Origin: Flavobacterium azizsancarii
GTDB taxonomy: Bacteria > Bacteroidota > Bacteroidia > Flavobacteriales > Flavobacteriaceae
Length of the DNA stretch: 49,061 bases
NCBI RefSeq assembly: GCF_027980145.1
Contig: NZ_JAMZNK010000044.1
Location: 1-49,061 of the forward strand
Direction: 5' to 3'
How positions within the stretch are numbered: position 1 is the stretch's first letter; each line of letters begins with the position of its first letter. The notes below the pieces were generated by a model. It was not told the DNA's origin. It was given only the letters and a program-made list of their open reading frames with translations, and made no database searches. Both the position numbers and the translations under genes were made by a program. This document shows positions 35,855 through 44,216 of this stretch, one piece after another.

Positions 35855-37192
35855 TTAATTATGCTTTGTAACTTCCGGAAACAGCAACATAAAGACTGTA
35901 CCTACATTTATCTCAGAGGCAACTTTAATTTCGATATGATGAAAAGAAGCGATACTATCCGCTATTGCAAGCCCTAAACCCTGACCATCCTGATCTGAAC
36001 TAATTCTCGCAAACCTGTTAAATATATTTTCTATTTGAGAAGCATTCATTCCAATACCAGAATCTGTTATAGAAATAAAATATTTATCTTCTAAAAAACC
36101 ATCCGTAACCAGAATAGTTCCTTTTGGCCTATTGTATTTTATAGCATTTGTTACTAGATTATAAATCAGAATATGAATCAGTGTTTTATTTCCTGTAAAC
36201 ATAAAATCATGTTCCATTTTATTCAAAAACTGAAGTTCCCTGTCATCAATCCTGTCTTGTAGATCCTCCTGAAGATCTGTAATTATTTCATGAAAATTTA
36301 TAATTTCATTCGCCTGATACTGATTGTTTTCAATTCTTGAAATCAACAATAAATTATTGATGATTTTTTTCAGCATATCTAATGTCCTGAGCGAACCCGC
36401 TATTTTATCAAAAGCATTATCATCTAAAGAATCATTTTGGAGTAAATTTTCGAATTTACTTTTAAGCAACGCAATTGGCGTAAGCAATTCATGCGAAACG
36501 TTAGAAATAAATTGTTTTTCTTTTTTGAAAAGCTCCGCAATACGATCCATCATTTGATTCAATACAAAATCAAGTTCTCTAAAATCTCTCGATCTTGCTT
36601 TTATTGGTGTATGATCAAAGGCTTCCGGTTCATTGACTCGCCTTATTTTTGTATCAATAATTTTATAAAAAGGCTTAAGCAAATATTCGATATAAAAAGT
36701 GTCTGCCAAAAAAGTAATGAATAGTATGACTACGAAAACAATTATAATAAAAAACTTAATGATAAAAGTTAGGTCTTTTACTTCATTAAGACTGCTGCCA
36801 ATTTCTAACTGATATCCTTGCTTGTCGAACGTAAAATGATACTGAAGGATCCTGTATTCATTTTCTTCTCCTTCGATAATGCGATATTCATTCGTAAAAA
36901 CAGCTTTCTTTTGATTGTGTTTTATTGGAGATTTTGAAAGCACCAAAAACTCACTATGAAGTGTAGAAAACTGGGAATAGGTTTCTGTCGAATCATCAGA
37001 GTTTTCTATAAAATCATTTATTTCATTTCGGTCTAAATGATCAATGAATTTCTTCTTTTTTTCCAGAAGTCCATTATTAATATGTCTGTAAACAACATTT
37101 TCGACCAAAATAGGCAGCATTAGCCATAAAACTACAATCACTAACAATCTCGTCAGCGCATTAAAAATAGCTAATTGATGCTTTATCTTCAC
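35855..37192 (-). CDS. Sensor histidine kinase
   Basis: A 445-residue kinase. Membrane helix 1 (about 10-33) and helix 2 (about 142-168) enclose a periplasmic sensor domain of about 105 residues, rich in acidic residues (ENSDDSTE, EGEENE). A HAMP-like linker follows, then HisKA with the phospho-acceptor His in NVSHELLTPIA and HATPase_c with N box (NAIKYN), ITDSGIGM and GQGLGLAI. All catalytic parts are intact. It starts 10 bases after its cognate response regulator. The acidic sensor domain might bind cations or cationic peptides, as in PhoQ, but this is inference. Confidence 0.95.
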   Translation of the reverse strand: MKIKHQLAIFNALTRLLVIVVLWLMLPILVENVVYRHINNGLLEKKKKFIDHLDRNEINDFIENSDDSTETYSQFSTLHSEFLVLSKSPIKHNQKKAVFTNEYRIIEGEENEYRILQYHFTFDKQGYQLEIGSSLNEVKDLTFIIKFFIIIVFVVILFITFLADTFYIEYLLKPFYKIIDTKIRRVNEPEAFDHTPIKARSRDFRELDFVLNQMMDRIAELFKKEKQFISNVSHELLTPIALLKSKFENLLQNDSLDDNAFDKIAGSLRTLDMLKKIINNLLLISRIENNQYQANEIINFHEIITDLQEDLQDRIDDRELQFLNKMEHDFMFTGNKTLIHILIYNLVTNAIKYNRPKGTILVTDGFLEDKYFISITDSGIGMNASQIENIFNRFARISSDQDGQGLGLAIADSIASFHHIEIKVASEINVGTVFMLLFPEVTKHN

Positions 37193-37202
37193 AATAATTT
37201 AT

Positions 37203-37877
37203 TTATTCATTAATACGATAACCTACATTTCTAACAGTTTCAAACCAATCGATGGCCGTATGTTTATCCAATTTTTTTCGAAGATTTCGAACATGAACAT
37301 CTATAAAATTAGAATCTGAATTTACTTCAAGAATGTCTCCCCAAATATGTTCTGTGAGTTGCAATCTGGTAATTACCCTATTTTTATTGAGTACTAAATA
37401 TTGAAAAATATCAAATTCTTTTTTAGTTAAATTAATCGGCACATCATCATAACTTACTTTATAATCCTGAAGCTGTAACAAAAATCCATGAATACTTAAG
37501 TTATTCAAAGTAAAACCGTGAATCCTGCGAATAACAGCAAACAATCTCGCACTAAGTTCAGTTAATGCAAATGGTTTAGTCAAATAATCATCTGCACCAA
37601 GGTGCAAACCATTTATTCTGTCATCCAGTTCACCTCGGGCCGTAAGTACAATTACAGCCATTTTTGATTTTGTTTTTCTAACGGTTTTCAAAATATCAAA
37701 ACCATCTCCATCCGGCAAACCAAGATCAAGAAGCATTGCATCATAATCATTACTACTAACTTCTTCTAAAGCATCACTGCAATTATGAGCAATTTTGCAA
37801 ACATAACCTACGTTGCACAAAAAATCATAAACCTCGACAGCAAGCTCTTTATTATCTTCAACAATTAAAATATTCAT
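37203..37877 (-). CDS. OmpR/PhoB-family response regulator
   Basis: I take the ATG at 37877 (MNILIVEDNKEL); an ATG seven codons upstream (37898) adds MRLNAVF, unlike the family. This gives about 224 residues. The receiver domain has the acidic pair E7/D8, phospho-acceptor D51 (LLDLGLPDGDG), and the conserved Lys in YLTKPF. The winged-helix DNA-binding domain of the OmpR/PhoB type covers about 125-222 (KKEFDIFQYLVLN...NFIDVHVRNLRKKL...VRNVGYRI). Such proteins bind 7-base direct repeats with an 11-base period, which is just what lies before both groups of small cationic genes. It precedes the kinase by 10 bases. Confidence 0.95.
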   Translation of the reverse strand: MNILIVEDNKELAVEVYDFLCNVGYVCKIAHNCSDALEEVSSNDYDAMLLDLGLPDGDGFDILKTVRKTKSKMAVIVLTARGELDDRINGLHLGADDYLTKPFALTELSARLFAVIRRIHGFTLNNLSIHGFLLQLQDYKVSYDDVPINLTKKEFDIFQYLVLNKNRVITRLQLTEHIWGDILEVNSDSNFIDVHVRNLRKKLDKHTAIDWFETVRNVGYRINE

Positions 37878-37955
37878 AAACACAGCATTTAAGCGCAACT
37901 AAATTTAAGCAATTATAAAAAGCCTTGTTGCAAATTATAAAAAAAATAACGAATC

Positions 37956-37987
37956 AAAAAAAGCTGATAAATTTCTTTACCAGCTTT
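37956..37987 (-). terminator. Terminator of the four-gene small-protein array
   Basis: AAAAGCTG-a-TAAA pairs with TTTA-c-CAGCTTT around TTTC, with the A run giving U on the minus strand. Compared with the hairpin at 35463, one G-C pair is replaced by A-T, a compensated change that supports a shared origin. Confidence 0.8.
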
Positions 37988-38064
37988 CCCCCTGCATCCT
38001 CATAATCATTACTTCTGTTTTGCCTCCCTTACAATTGTTTGAAAGCAAAAGAAAAACAATTTTA

Positions 38065-38247
38065 TTATTTCATTTTAGTAGCATCAGCTTTTGGTGCTTC
38101 TGCTTTTACTTTTTTATCCGCTTTGTTTTTGTGATGTTTTGTAGCCTTAACCTCTTTTGCAGGTGCTGCCTGTGTTGGAGTTGTTTGTGCACTTACCATT
38201 GCGGTTGTTCCTAAAACTGCTGCTAATACTATAAATAAATTTCTCAT
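38065..38247 (-). CDS. Small Lys/Ala-rich exported protein (D)
   Basis: A 60-residue protein with signal peptide MRNLFIVLAAVLGTTAMVSA and a mature basic chain of 40 residues (QTTPTQAAPAKEVKATKHHK...), carrying a single PAKEVKAT unit and two adjacent His. It is nearly identical to its neighbour C (38300-38482), a recent duplicate. It is last in the four-gene array, followed by a terminator. Function unknown. Confidence 0.82.
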   Translation of the reverse strand: MRNLFIVLAAVLGTTAMVSAQTTPTQAAPAKEVKATKHHKNKADKKVKAEAPKADATKMK

Positions 38248-38299
38248 GATTTCTAAATTTTAAATTATTTAAACTTTTATTTTACAATAACCTTTTTTC

Positions 38300-38482
38300 T
38301 TATTTTGCCTTTGGAGTTTCCGCTTTTGGAGCTTCTGACTTCACTTTTTTATCTGCTTTGTTTTTGTGATGTTTTGTGGCTTTTACTTCTTTTGCCGGCG
38401 CTGCCTGCGTTGGAGTTGTTTGAGCGCTAACCATTGCACTTGTTCCTAAAACTGCTGCTAATACAATAAATAAATTTTTCAT
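38300..38482 (-). CDS. Small Lys/Ala-rich exported protein (C)
   Basis: A 60-residue protein with signal MKNLFIVLAAVLGTSAMVSA and the same mature chain as D apart from the last dozen residues. It has one PAKEVKAT unit and the KHHKNKADKKVKSEAPKAE core. It is cotranscribed in the array, 52 bases from each neighbour. Function unknown; the export signal and charge suggest a periplasmic or outer-membrane cationic polymer. Confidence 0.82.
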   Translation of the reverse strand: MKNLFIVLAAVLGTSAMVSAQTTPTQAAPAKEVKATKHHKNKADKKVKSEAPKAETPKAK

Positions 38483-38534
38483 GACTTTTAAGTTTTAAAT
38501 TAATTAACCTTTTATTTTATAATACTCTTTTTCC

Positions 38535-38732
38535 TTATTTTTTTACTTGTGGAGCTTCCGTTTTCGGAGCTAGTGTTTTTTCTGATTTTACTTTTTTATC
38601 AGATTTTGTTTTAGGGTGTTTTGTCGCTTTAACCTCTTTTGCAGGAGCCGGCTTCACGTCTTTTGCAGGAAACGCACTTACCATTGCACTTGTTCCTAAA
38701 ACTGCTACTAATAACATTAAGAAATGTCTCAT
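38535..38732 (-). CDS. Small Lys/Ala-rich exported protein (B)
   Basis: A 65-residue protein with signal MRHFLMLLVAVLGTSAMVSA and a mature basic chain with two eight-residue units (PAKDVKPA, PAKEVKAT) before the shared KHPKTKSDKKVKSEK core. It is second in the array. The higher repeat number compared with C and D shows that the unit expands. Confidence 0.82.
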   Translation of the reverse strand: MRHFLMLLVAVLGTSAMVSAFPAKDVKPAPAKEVKATKHPKTKSDKKVKSEKTLAPKTEAPQVKK

Positions 38733-38782
38733 GATTTCTAATATTTTGAATTAATAACTTTTATTTTATAATGACCTTTGTC

Positions 38783-39073
38783 TTATTTTTTCACTTTAGC
38801 AGTTTCTGCTTTTGGAGCCTCTGTTTTTTCTGATTTCACTTTTTTATCAGATTTGCTTTTAGTATTTTTTGTAGCTTTAGCTTCTTTTACCGGAGTTGTT
38901 TTAACTTCTTTTGCCTGAGTTGCTTTAGATTCTTTTACAGGAGCCGTTTTTATTTCTTTTGCAGGAGTTGCTTTAACTTCTTTTACCGGTGCTTTTTTTA
39001 CTGGAGCCGGAGCTGCTGAAACCATTATACTTGTTCCTAAAACTGCTGCTAATAACATTAATGAATTTCTCAT
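38783..39073 (-). CDS. Small Lys/Ala-rich exported protein with five 8-residue repeats (A)
   Basis: A 96-residue protein and first gene of the array. Signal MRNSLMLLAAVLGTSIMVSA is followed by five tandem eight-residue units [PQ][VA]KExK[AT][TA] (residues 29-68), then the common core KSKSDKKVKSEK and a KAE-rich tail. No hydrophobic core exists in the mature chain, so it is probably disordered and highly cationic. It is preceded by the 7-4-7 box promoter. Confidence 0.83.
   Translation of the reverse strand: MRNSLMLLAAVLGTSIMVSAAPAPVKKAPVKEVKATPAKEIKTAPVKESKATQAKEVKTTPVKEAKATKNTKSKSDKKVKSEKTEAPKAETAKVKK
38870..38989 (-). repeat. Five 24-base coding repeats in small protein A
   Basis: Residues 29-68 are five in-frame 24-base units: PVKEVKAT, PAKEIKTA, PVKESKAT, QAKEVKTT, PVKEAKAT. 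Paralogs B, C, D and E carry 2, 1, 1 and 1 units. Confidence 0.85.
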
Positions 39074-39113
39074 GATTTCTAATATTTAAATTGGTATCTC
39101 TTATTTTATAGAT

Positions 39114-39149
39114 CAAATGTACCTCTGTAATATGAAGACAAAATGAAGA
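39114..39149 (-). promoter_or_regulatory. Promoter and PhoB-like box of the small-protein array
   Basis: Minus-strand TACATTTG (39121-39114) is a perfect -7 element. ATGAAGA copies at 39132-39138 and 39143-39149 (plus strand) have a 4-base spacer and begin exactly 10 bases beyond it, the same geometry as at 35793-35828. Further upstream both sites share CCTGAA plus an A run and ATTAACTT. Confidence 0.72.
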
Positions 39150-39387
39150 AAACCCTGAATAAAAAAAATTAACTTGATATTAACTATTTGTCGGTTTTTC
39201 TATCATATAACCTATATAAGGTCTTTTTAAATATTTATAATATCCATAATAATCATATGAACTGTGGTGCATCTCCAGGCGGTGCACACTGCCAAAATGG
39301 ACTTATATTACTTATATGGTAAAAAATTTCTTTTTTGATTATTTTTTGAGACCCAATTGTTTATTTTTACAGACTAATATTTTTTTT
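39150..39387. other. Interval between small-protein promoter and polA
   Basis: Apart from the possible tiny frame and the GC-rich patch at 39259-39296 (with GTGCA...TGCAC inverted repeat), nothing is recognisable. It should hold the polA promoter; TATTTTTA near 39363 is one mismatch from consensus. Confidence 0.4.
39180..39272 (-). CDS. Possible 30-residue Tyr-rich peptide
   Basis: An ATG at 39272 opens a 30-codon frame (starts MHHSSYDYYGYYKYLKRP) ending TAA at 39180, just upstream of the small-protein promoter. The first part coincides with a locally GC-rich patch (39259-39296) in very AT-rich surroundings. There are no homologs I recognise; on the opposite strand the same patch opens a 21-residue frame (39257-39322, MNCGASPGG...). 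It could be a gene remnant. Low confidence. Confidence 0.2.
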   Translation of the reverse strand: MHHSSYDYYGYYKYLKRPYIGYMIEKPTNS

Positions 39388-42228
39388 ATGTCTACTCAAA
39401 AACGCCTTTTTCTTCTCGATGCTTACGCTTTAATTTTTCGTGGTTATTATGCTTTTATAAAAAATCCACGAATCAATTCAAAAGGAATGGATACATCAGC
39501 GATTATGGGTTTCATGAACTCTCTTTTAGATGTTATAAAACGTGAGAAGCCAGACCACTTAGCTGTAGCTTTTGACAAAGGCGGAAGTCATGTAAGAACC
39601 GAGATGTTTACAGAATACAAAGCCAATCGCGATGCTACACCAGAAGCTATAAAAATTGCCGTACCTTATATTCAGGAATTATTAAGAGCAATGCATATTC
39701 CTATTATTGAAATAGAAGGATGCGAAGCCGATGATTTAATTGGAACAATCGCTAAACAAGCCGAAAAAGAAAACTACAAAGTCTTTATGGTAACACCAGA
39801 TAAGGATTTTGCACAATTAGTTTCTGAAAATATATTCATGTACAAACCAGCCCGTATGGGAAATGGTATCGAAATTTGGGGTGTTCCCGAAGTTTTGGCA
39901 AAATTTGAAATTGAAAAACCGGAACAGGTAATCGATTTTCTTGGAATGATGGGAGATGCTGTCGATAATATTCCAGGATTACCGGGTGTTGGTGAGGTTA
40001 CTGCCAAAAAATTCCTAAAAGAGTTTGGTTCAATGGAAAATCTTTTAGAAAACACTCATTTACTAAAAGGCAAGATGAAAGAAAACATCGAAGCTAATAA
40101 GGAAAAAGGAATTTTATCTAAAAAACTAGCAACTATTATATGTGATTGCGATGTGGTTTTCAATGAAAATGATTACGAGCTTTCACGTCCTGATATCGAG
40201 AAAACAGATGCTATTTTTCAGGAATTGGAGTTTAGAAGAATGGCAGAGCAATTTGACAACTTATTTAAAGTTGGCGGTGGAAACGAATTGGCAAACAAAG
40301 GTGATGAAGCTAAACTATATAAAAAACCACAACCAAAGAACGACGATCAATTTGATCTTTTTGGCGGCGGCGCAACTATAGATGAAAGCTCAGAAGAAAG
40401 AACTTCATTTTACAACACCCTGGAAAACACACCGCACTCCTATCAAGCTGTTGAAGGCGATTTAGGAATAAAATTATTGATACAAAATTTACAAAAACAA
40501 ACATCTGTTTGTTTTGATACTGAAACTACCGGCTTAGATGCTTTGCACGCTGAATTGGTAGGAATATCCTTTGCATACGAAAAAGGAAAAGCATTTTATG
40601 TTCCGTTTCCGGAAAGTCAGGAAGAAGCTCAGGTTTTAGTAGATAAATTCAGGCCTTTCTTTGAGAATGAGAACATCGAAAAAATTGGTCAGAATTTAAA
40701 ATATGATTTAAAAATCCTTTCTAATTACGGCGTTGTTGTAAAAGGAAAACTTTTTGACACGATGATTGCGCATTATTTGATTAATCCGGATATGCGTCAT
40801 AATATGGATATTCTGGCTGAAACGTATTTGAAATATTCTCCAAAATCAATCGAAACTTTAATTGGTAAAAAAGGAAAAAACCAAATCACAATGCGTGACG
40901 TAGCTCTTGAAGAAATCAAGGAATATGCTGCTGAAGATGCGGATATAACATTACAGTTAAAAGAAATTTTTACTGCTGAATTAGACAAAACAGAAACTAA
41001 AAAATTATTTGACGAAATCGAAATTCCGCTGGTAAGTGTTTTAGCAGCTATGGAAACAGAAGGAATCCGTTTAGATGTCGAATTCTTAAGCGCAATGTCT
41101 AAAGAAATGGATGTTGAGATTAAATCTTTAGAACAAAAAATATACGAAACTGCCGGTGAGAAATTCAATTTAGCATCTCCAAAACAATTAGGAGATATTT
41201 TATTTGACAAATTAAAAATTGGCGGAGCAAAACAAAAGAAGACCAAAACGGGTCAATATGCAACTGGCGAAGAGGTTTTGACTTATTTAGCCAACGATAA
41301 TCCAATCGTAAAACAAATTTTAGACTGGCGTCAAATGGTGAAATTACAAAGCACCTATATATTGGCTTTACCGGAACAAGTAGACAAAAAAACATTACGT
41401 GTTCATACGGATTATATGCAAACTGTTGCGGCAACCGGACGTTTGAGTTCTAATAATCCGAACTTGCAGAATATCCCGATTCGTACTGAAAGAGGACGTC
41501 AGATTCGTAAAGCTTTTGTTGCCCGCGATGAAAACCATACTTTAATTTCTGCCGATTACTCGCAAATAGAATTAAGAATTATTGCTGCTTTGAGTGGCGA
41601 AGAAAATATGATTGCTGCATTTAAAAACGGAGAAGACATTCACAAAGCAACTGCTGCAAAAGTTTTTGATGTGCCTTTAGATGAAGTTTCACGTGAACAA
41701 AGGAGTAATGCAAAAACAGTAAACTTCGGGATTATCTACGGTGTTTCTGCTTTTGGATTAAGCAACCAAACGTCATTATCCCGCAGCGAAAGTGCCGCTT
41801 TGATCGAAGCGTATTACAAAACATACCCTAGATTAAAATCATATATTCAGAAACAAATAGAATTTGCCCGCGAAAAAGGATATGTACAAACTATTCTGGG
41901 ACGTCGTCGTTATTTAAAAGACATCAACTCCGCGAATGCTGTAGTTCGTAGTGCTGCCGAAAGAAATGCCGTAAACGCACCAATTCAGGGAAGTGCTGCC
42001 GATGTGATTAAAATCGCGATGATCAACATTCATAAAAAACTAAAAGAAGAAAACTGGAAATCAAGAATGTTACTTCAGGTTCATGATGAGCTTGTGTTCG
42101 ATGTTCACAACGATGAACTCGAAAAAATTCAGCCTATGATCAAACACGAAATGGAAAATGCTTTTATGATGAGCGTTCCTCTGGATGTTGAACTAGGCTT
42201 AGGTAAAGATTGGTTAGAAGCACATTAA
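39388..42228 (+). CDS. polA: DNA polymerase I
   Basis: A 946-residue enzyme from the ATG at 39388 (MSTQKRLFLLDAYALIFRG); an upstream in-frame ATG at 39316 adds 24 unlikely residues. Three domains: 5'-3' exonuclease (about 1-300, EGCEADDLIG, PDKDFAQLV); 3'-5' proofreading exonuclease with intact Exo I DTETTGLD (about 385), so proofreading is probably active; and the polymerase with motif A DYSQIELR, motif B RSNAKTVNFGIIYG and motif C QVHDELVF. It fills gaps in repair and removes Okazaki primers. Monocistronic by appearance. Confidence 0.97.
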   Translation: MSTQKRLFLLDAYALIFRGYYAFIKNPRINSKGMDTSAIMGFMNSLLDVIKREKPDHLAVAFDKGGSHVRTEMFTEYKANRDATPEAIKIAVPYIQELLRAMHIPIIEIEGCEADDLIGTIAKQAEKENYKVFMVTPDKDFAQLVSENIFMYKPARMGNGIEIWGVPEVLAKFEIEKPEQVIDFLGMMGDAVDNIPGLPGVGEVTAKKFLKEFGSMENLLENTHLLKGKMKENIEANKEKGILSKKLATIICDCDVVFNENDYELSRPDIEKTDAIFQELEFRRMAEQFDNLFKVGGGNELANKGDEAKLYKKPQPKNDDQFDLFGGGATIDESSEERTSFYNTLENTPHSYQAVEGDLGIKLLIQNLQKQTSVCFDTETTGLDALHAELVGISFAYEKGKAFYVPFPESQEEAQVLVDKFRPFFENENIEKIGQNLKYDLKILSNYGVVVKGKLFDTMIAHYLINPDMRHNMDILAETYLKYSPKSIETLIGKKGKNQITMRDVALEEIKEYAAEDADITLQLKEIFTAELDKTETKKLFDEIEIPLVSVLAAMETEGIRLDVEFLSAMSKEMDVEIKSLEQKIYETAGEKFNLASPKQLGDILFDKLKIGGAKQKKTKTGQYATGEEVLTYLANDNPIVKQILDWRQMVKLQSTYILALPEQVDKKTLRVHTDYMQTVAATGRLSSNNPNLQNIPIRTERGRQIRKAFVARDENHTLISADYSQIELRIIAALSGEENMIAAFKNGEDIHKATAAKVFDVPLDEVSREQRSNAKTVNFGIIYGVSAFGLSNQTSLSRSESAALIEAYYKTYPRLKSYIQKQIEFAREKGYVQTILGRRRYLKDINSANAVVRSAAERNAVNAPIQGSAADVIKIAMINIHKKLKEENWKSRMLLQVHDELVFDVHNDELEKIQPMIKHEMENAFMMSVPLDVELGLGKDWLEAH

Positions 42229-42353
42229 AAGAAAGTTTAATAGATTTATTTCTCAATTGCGTCTCTTCATTAAAAAATTAAAATTATGAATGAGAAAATC
42301 TATATCTTGCTGAAAATTTAAAATAACAAGACTAATCTTCCCTAAAAATCAAA

Positions 42354-42554
42354 ATGAAAAGAAACACCTTATTAGCAATAATATCAATTTGCATACTTGC
42401 TACAGTAAATTTATTTTGGATTGTAAGATCTACTGCATCAATATCAATGGATCAGGAAATATCTTATAAGGTATCACAAATTATGGGATTTCTAGAATTT
42501 CTGGCGTACGCTGCATTATTACCTTTTTTTGTGACATTATACAAAAAACAATAA
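42354..42554 (+). CDS. Small two-helix membrane protein
   Basis: A 66-residue protein with two hydrophobic segments (about 7-24 and 43-62) joined by a short polar loop (RSTASISMDQEISYKVSQ). I do not recognise the family. It is followed after 12 bases by another small membrane protein, so the two probably form an operon. ATG in AT-rich context, no Shine-Dalgarno, as is usual here. Confidence 0.7.
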   Translation: MKRNTLLAIISICILATVNLFWIVRSTASISMDQEISYKVSQIMGFLEFLAYAALLPFFVTLYKKQ

Positions 42555-42566
42555 ATAAAAGTTATT

Positions 42567-42920
42567 ATGAATGAAGAATTAAATAAACTTTTTGAAATTA
42601 AAAATACTCAATCAGAAGAAAGTACAGACTCGGATTTATTCGATATAACTGTTCACCTCCTGATTAGAATAATAATTCCAATTTTTATTTTTTTTCTGCT
42701 ATACTCGCTTGTAGAACATTCAGGCAATATAGGAATAGCATATCTAGCTTTTTTCTTCTCATTATTTATCCTTTTTTTAATAATCATTGCACTTTTAATT
42801 GAGGCCTCTAACCTTAACAAGAAGAATAAAATATATTTAAGAAATACCAATTATGTTATATTAGCTCTTTATACTCTTCCTTTTATATTGGGACTAATTG
42901 TAATTGCAAGAAATTCTTAA
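42567..42920 (+). CDS. Small three-helix membrane protein
   Basis: A 117-residue protein: a 28-residue acidic, Ser/Thr-rich cytoplasmic N-terminus, then three hydrophobic segments (about 29-49, 55-80, 94-114). Not recognised. It is paired with the 66-residue membrane protein just upstream and followed by a bidirectional terminator. Confidence 0.7.
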   Translation: MNEELNKLFEIKNTQSEESTDSDLFDITVHLLIRIIIPIFIFFLLYSLVEHSGNIGIAYLAFFFSLFILFLIIIALLIEASNLNKKNKIYLRNTNYVILALYTLPFILGLIVIARNS

Positions 42921-42957
42921 ATAAAATCCAGATACTTCCTTACCTATTAAAATAAAC

Positions 42958-42988
42958 AAAAAACCATTCGCCGCAGCGAATGGTTTTT
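42958..42988. terminator. Bidirectional terminator between convergent genes
   Basis: AAACCATTCGC pairs with GCGAATGGTTT around a 4-base loop (42961-42986), with A and T runs on either side. It serves the small membrane gene pair (+) and the LacI-type gene (-). Confidence 0.9.
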
Positions 42989-42994
42989 GTTTAT

Positions 42995-44020
42995 TTAAAC
43001 TTTTCTTGTCGATTCCCGTTCTTTCAATTTTGTTTTGATGACGATGGTTTCGTAATCTGAAGTTTCTTCTTCTGATTCCTCTAAACGTTTGATCAATAAC
43101 TTAGCGGCGACTTCTCCAATTTCAATTCCATGTTGACTAACTGTTGTCAAACTTGGGGACAAACGTCTTGAAGCCAAAATTCCGTCAGCAAAACCTATTA
43201 TAGATATATCTTCCGGAACTTTATATCCTTTTTTCAAACTTACACGTAAAGCGGCAACTGAATCATTTTCATCCAAAGCAAAAATTGCATCGATTTTATG
43301 ATCAAAAATTGCATCAATCTTACTCTTCATATCATCTTCAGAATCGGTACGAAGAATAATTTTTTCGTTTACCGGAATATTATTATCCGCTAAAGCTTTC
43401 AAATATCCATCTGCTCTTAATTTTCCGACACTTAAATTATCTACTGAAGAAATTAAGGCAATGTTTTTACATCCCAAATTAATTAAATGCTGCGTAGAAT
43501 TTAAAGCTGAATCAAAATCATCAACTACAACTTTATCACATTCTACTTCATCTGCAATACGATCAAACATTACAATAGGAGTTCCATCATTTATAATTGC
43601 TGAAAAATGTGTGTAATCCTGTAATTTTTGTGCTTCTTCAGAAACTGATAGAATGAATCCGTCAATTGTTCCGTTGCTCAACATTTCAAGGGTATGAATT
43701 TCTTTCTCTAAAGATTCATTCGAAATACACGTAATTACATTATATCCTTTTTTATCGGCTACTTTTTCGATACCACTAAAAACCTTTGCAAAAAAGGAGT
43801 TTAATATATTAGGTATAATTACACCAATTGTTTTGGTTTTACGATTCTTTAAATTCAGACCAATAACATTCGGTTTATAATTTTTGAGTTTGGCATACTC
43901 CTTAATCTTCACCTTCGTTTGCTCACTGATTTCCGGACTGTCATTTAACGCCTTAGAAACCGTAGACACAGAAACACCTAGTTCTTTCGCAATTTGTTTT
44001 AGAGTTGCTTTAGCTTTCAT
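42995..44020 (-). CDS. LacI-family transcriptional regulator
   Basis: A 341-residue repressor-type protein: N-terminal helix-turn-helix with hinge (ATLKQIAKELGVSVSTVSKALNDS, residues 3-60), then a periplasmic-binding-protein-like effector domain (KTIGVIIPNILNSFF ... SIIGFADG). It presumably responds to a sugar, but no sugar-utilisation genes are adjacent, so the target lies elsewhere. It has a plausible promoter at 44047-44079 (TTTG, 21 bases, TATATTTG). Confidence 0.94.
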   Translation of the reverse strand: MKAKATLKQIAKELGVSVSTVSKALNDSPEISEQTKVKIKEYAKLKNYKPNVIGLNLKNRKTKTIGVIIPNILNSFFAKVFSGIEKVADKKGYNVITCISNESLEKEIHTLEMLSNGTIDGFILSVSEEAQKLQDYTHFSAIINDGTPIVMFDRIADEVECDKVVVDDFDSALNSTQHLINLGCKNIALISSVDNLSVGKLRADGYLKALADNNIPVNEKIILRTDSEDDMKSKIDAIFDHKIDAIFALDENDSVAALRVSLKKGYKVPEDISIIGFADGILASRRLSPSLTTVSQHGIEIGEVAAKLLIKRLEESEEETSDYETIVIKTKLKERESTRKV

Positions 44021-44046
44021 TTAAAAATAATTTTATGTAATTAATA

Positions 44047-44079
44047 CAAATATAGTAGAATTAGCGAAAATAAAACAAA
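44047..44079 (-). promoter_or_regulatory. Promoter of the LacI-type gene
   Basis: Minus-strand TTTG (44079-44076), 21 bases, TATATTTG (44054-44047). It matches the Bacteroidota consensus within the allowed spacing. Confidence 0.6.
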
Positions 44080-44216
44080 AAACACCTACCAGTATTTGAA
44101 ATTATAGGGCATTTTTGAAAATAAAAATAAAAAAGTGTGATTTTTCAAAACCGCACCTACAAAAATTACGTTAATACCTTAATACATGTTATTAACCTTT
44201 TTAAAAAACCTAGATT

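Larger units (their letters stand above)
38065..39073 (-). repeat. Tandem gene array of four small cationic proteins
   Basis: Four paralogous genes repeat with periods of 235, 235 and 248 bases. Signal-peptide DNA, the Lys-rich 3' part and the intergenic sequence (about 50 bases, each with tttattttata) are conserved between units. There is one promoter, before the first gene, and one terminator, after the last. Confidence 0.85.

Noticed and set aside
38065..39073. The 235-base periodic array as a CRISPR-like array
   Set aside because: Units are coding genes with signal peptides, and there are no short repeats with unique spacers. No cas genes in the window.
39316..39387. Longer polA start at 39316
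   Set aside because: The added residues (Phe-rich) do not belong to polymerase I; the family begins at MSTQKRLFLLDAYA (39388).
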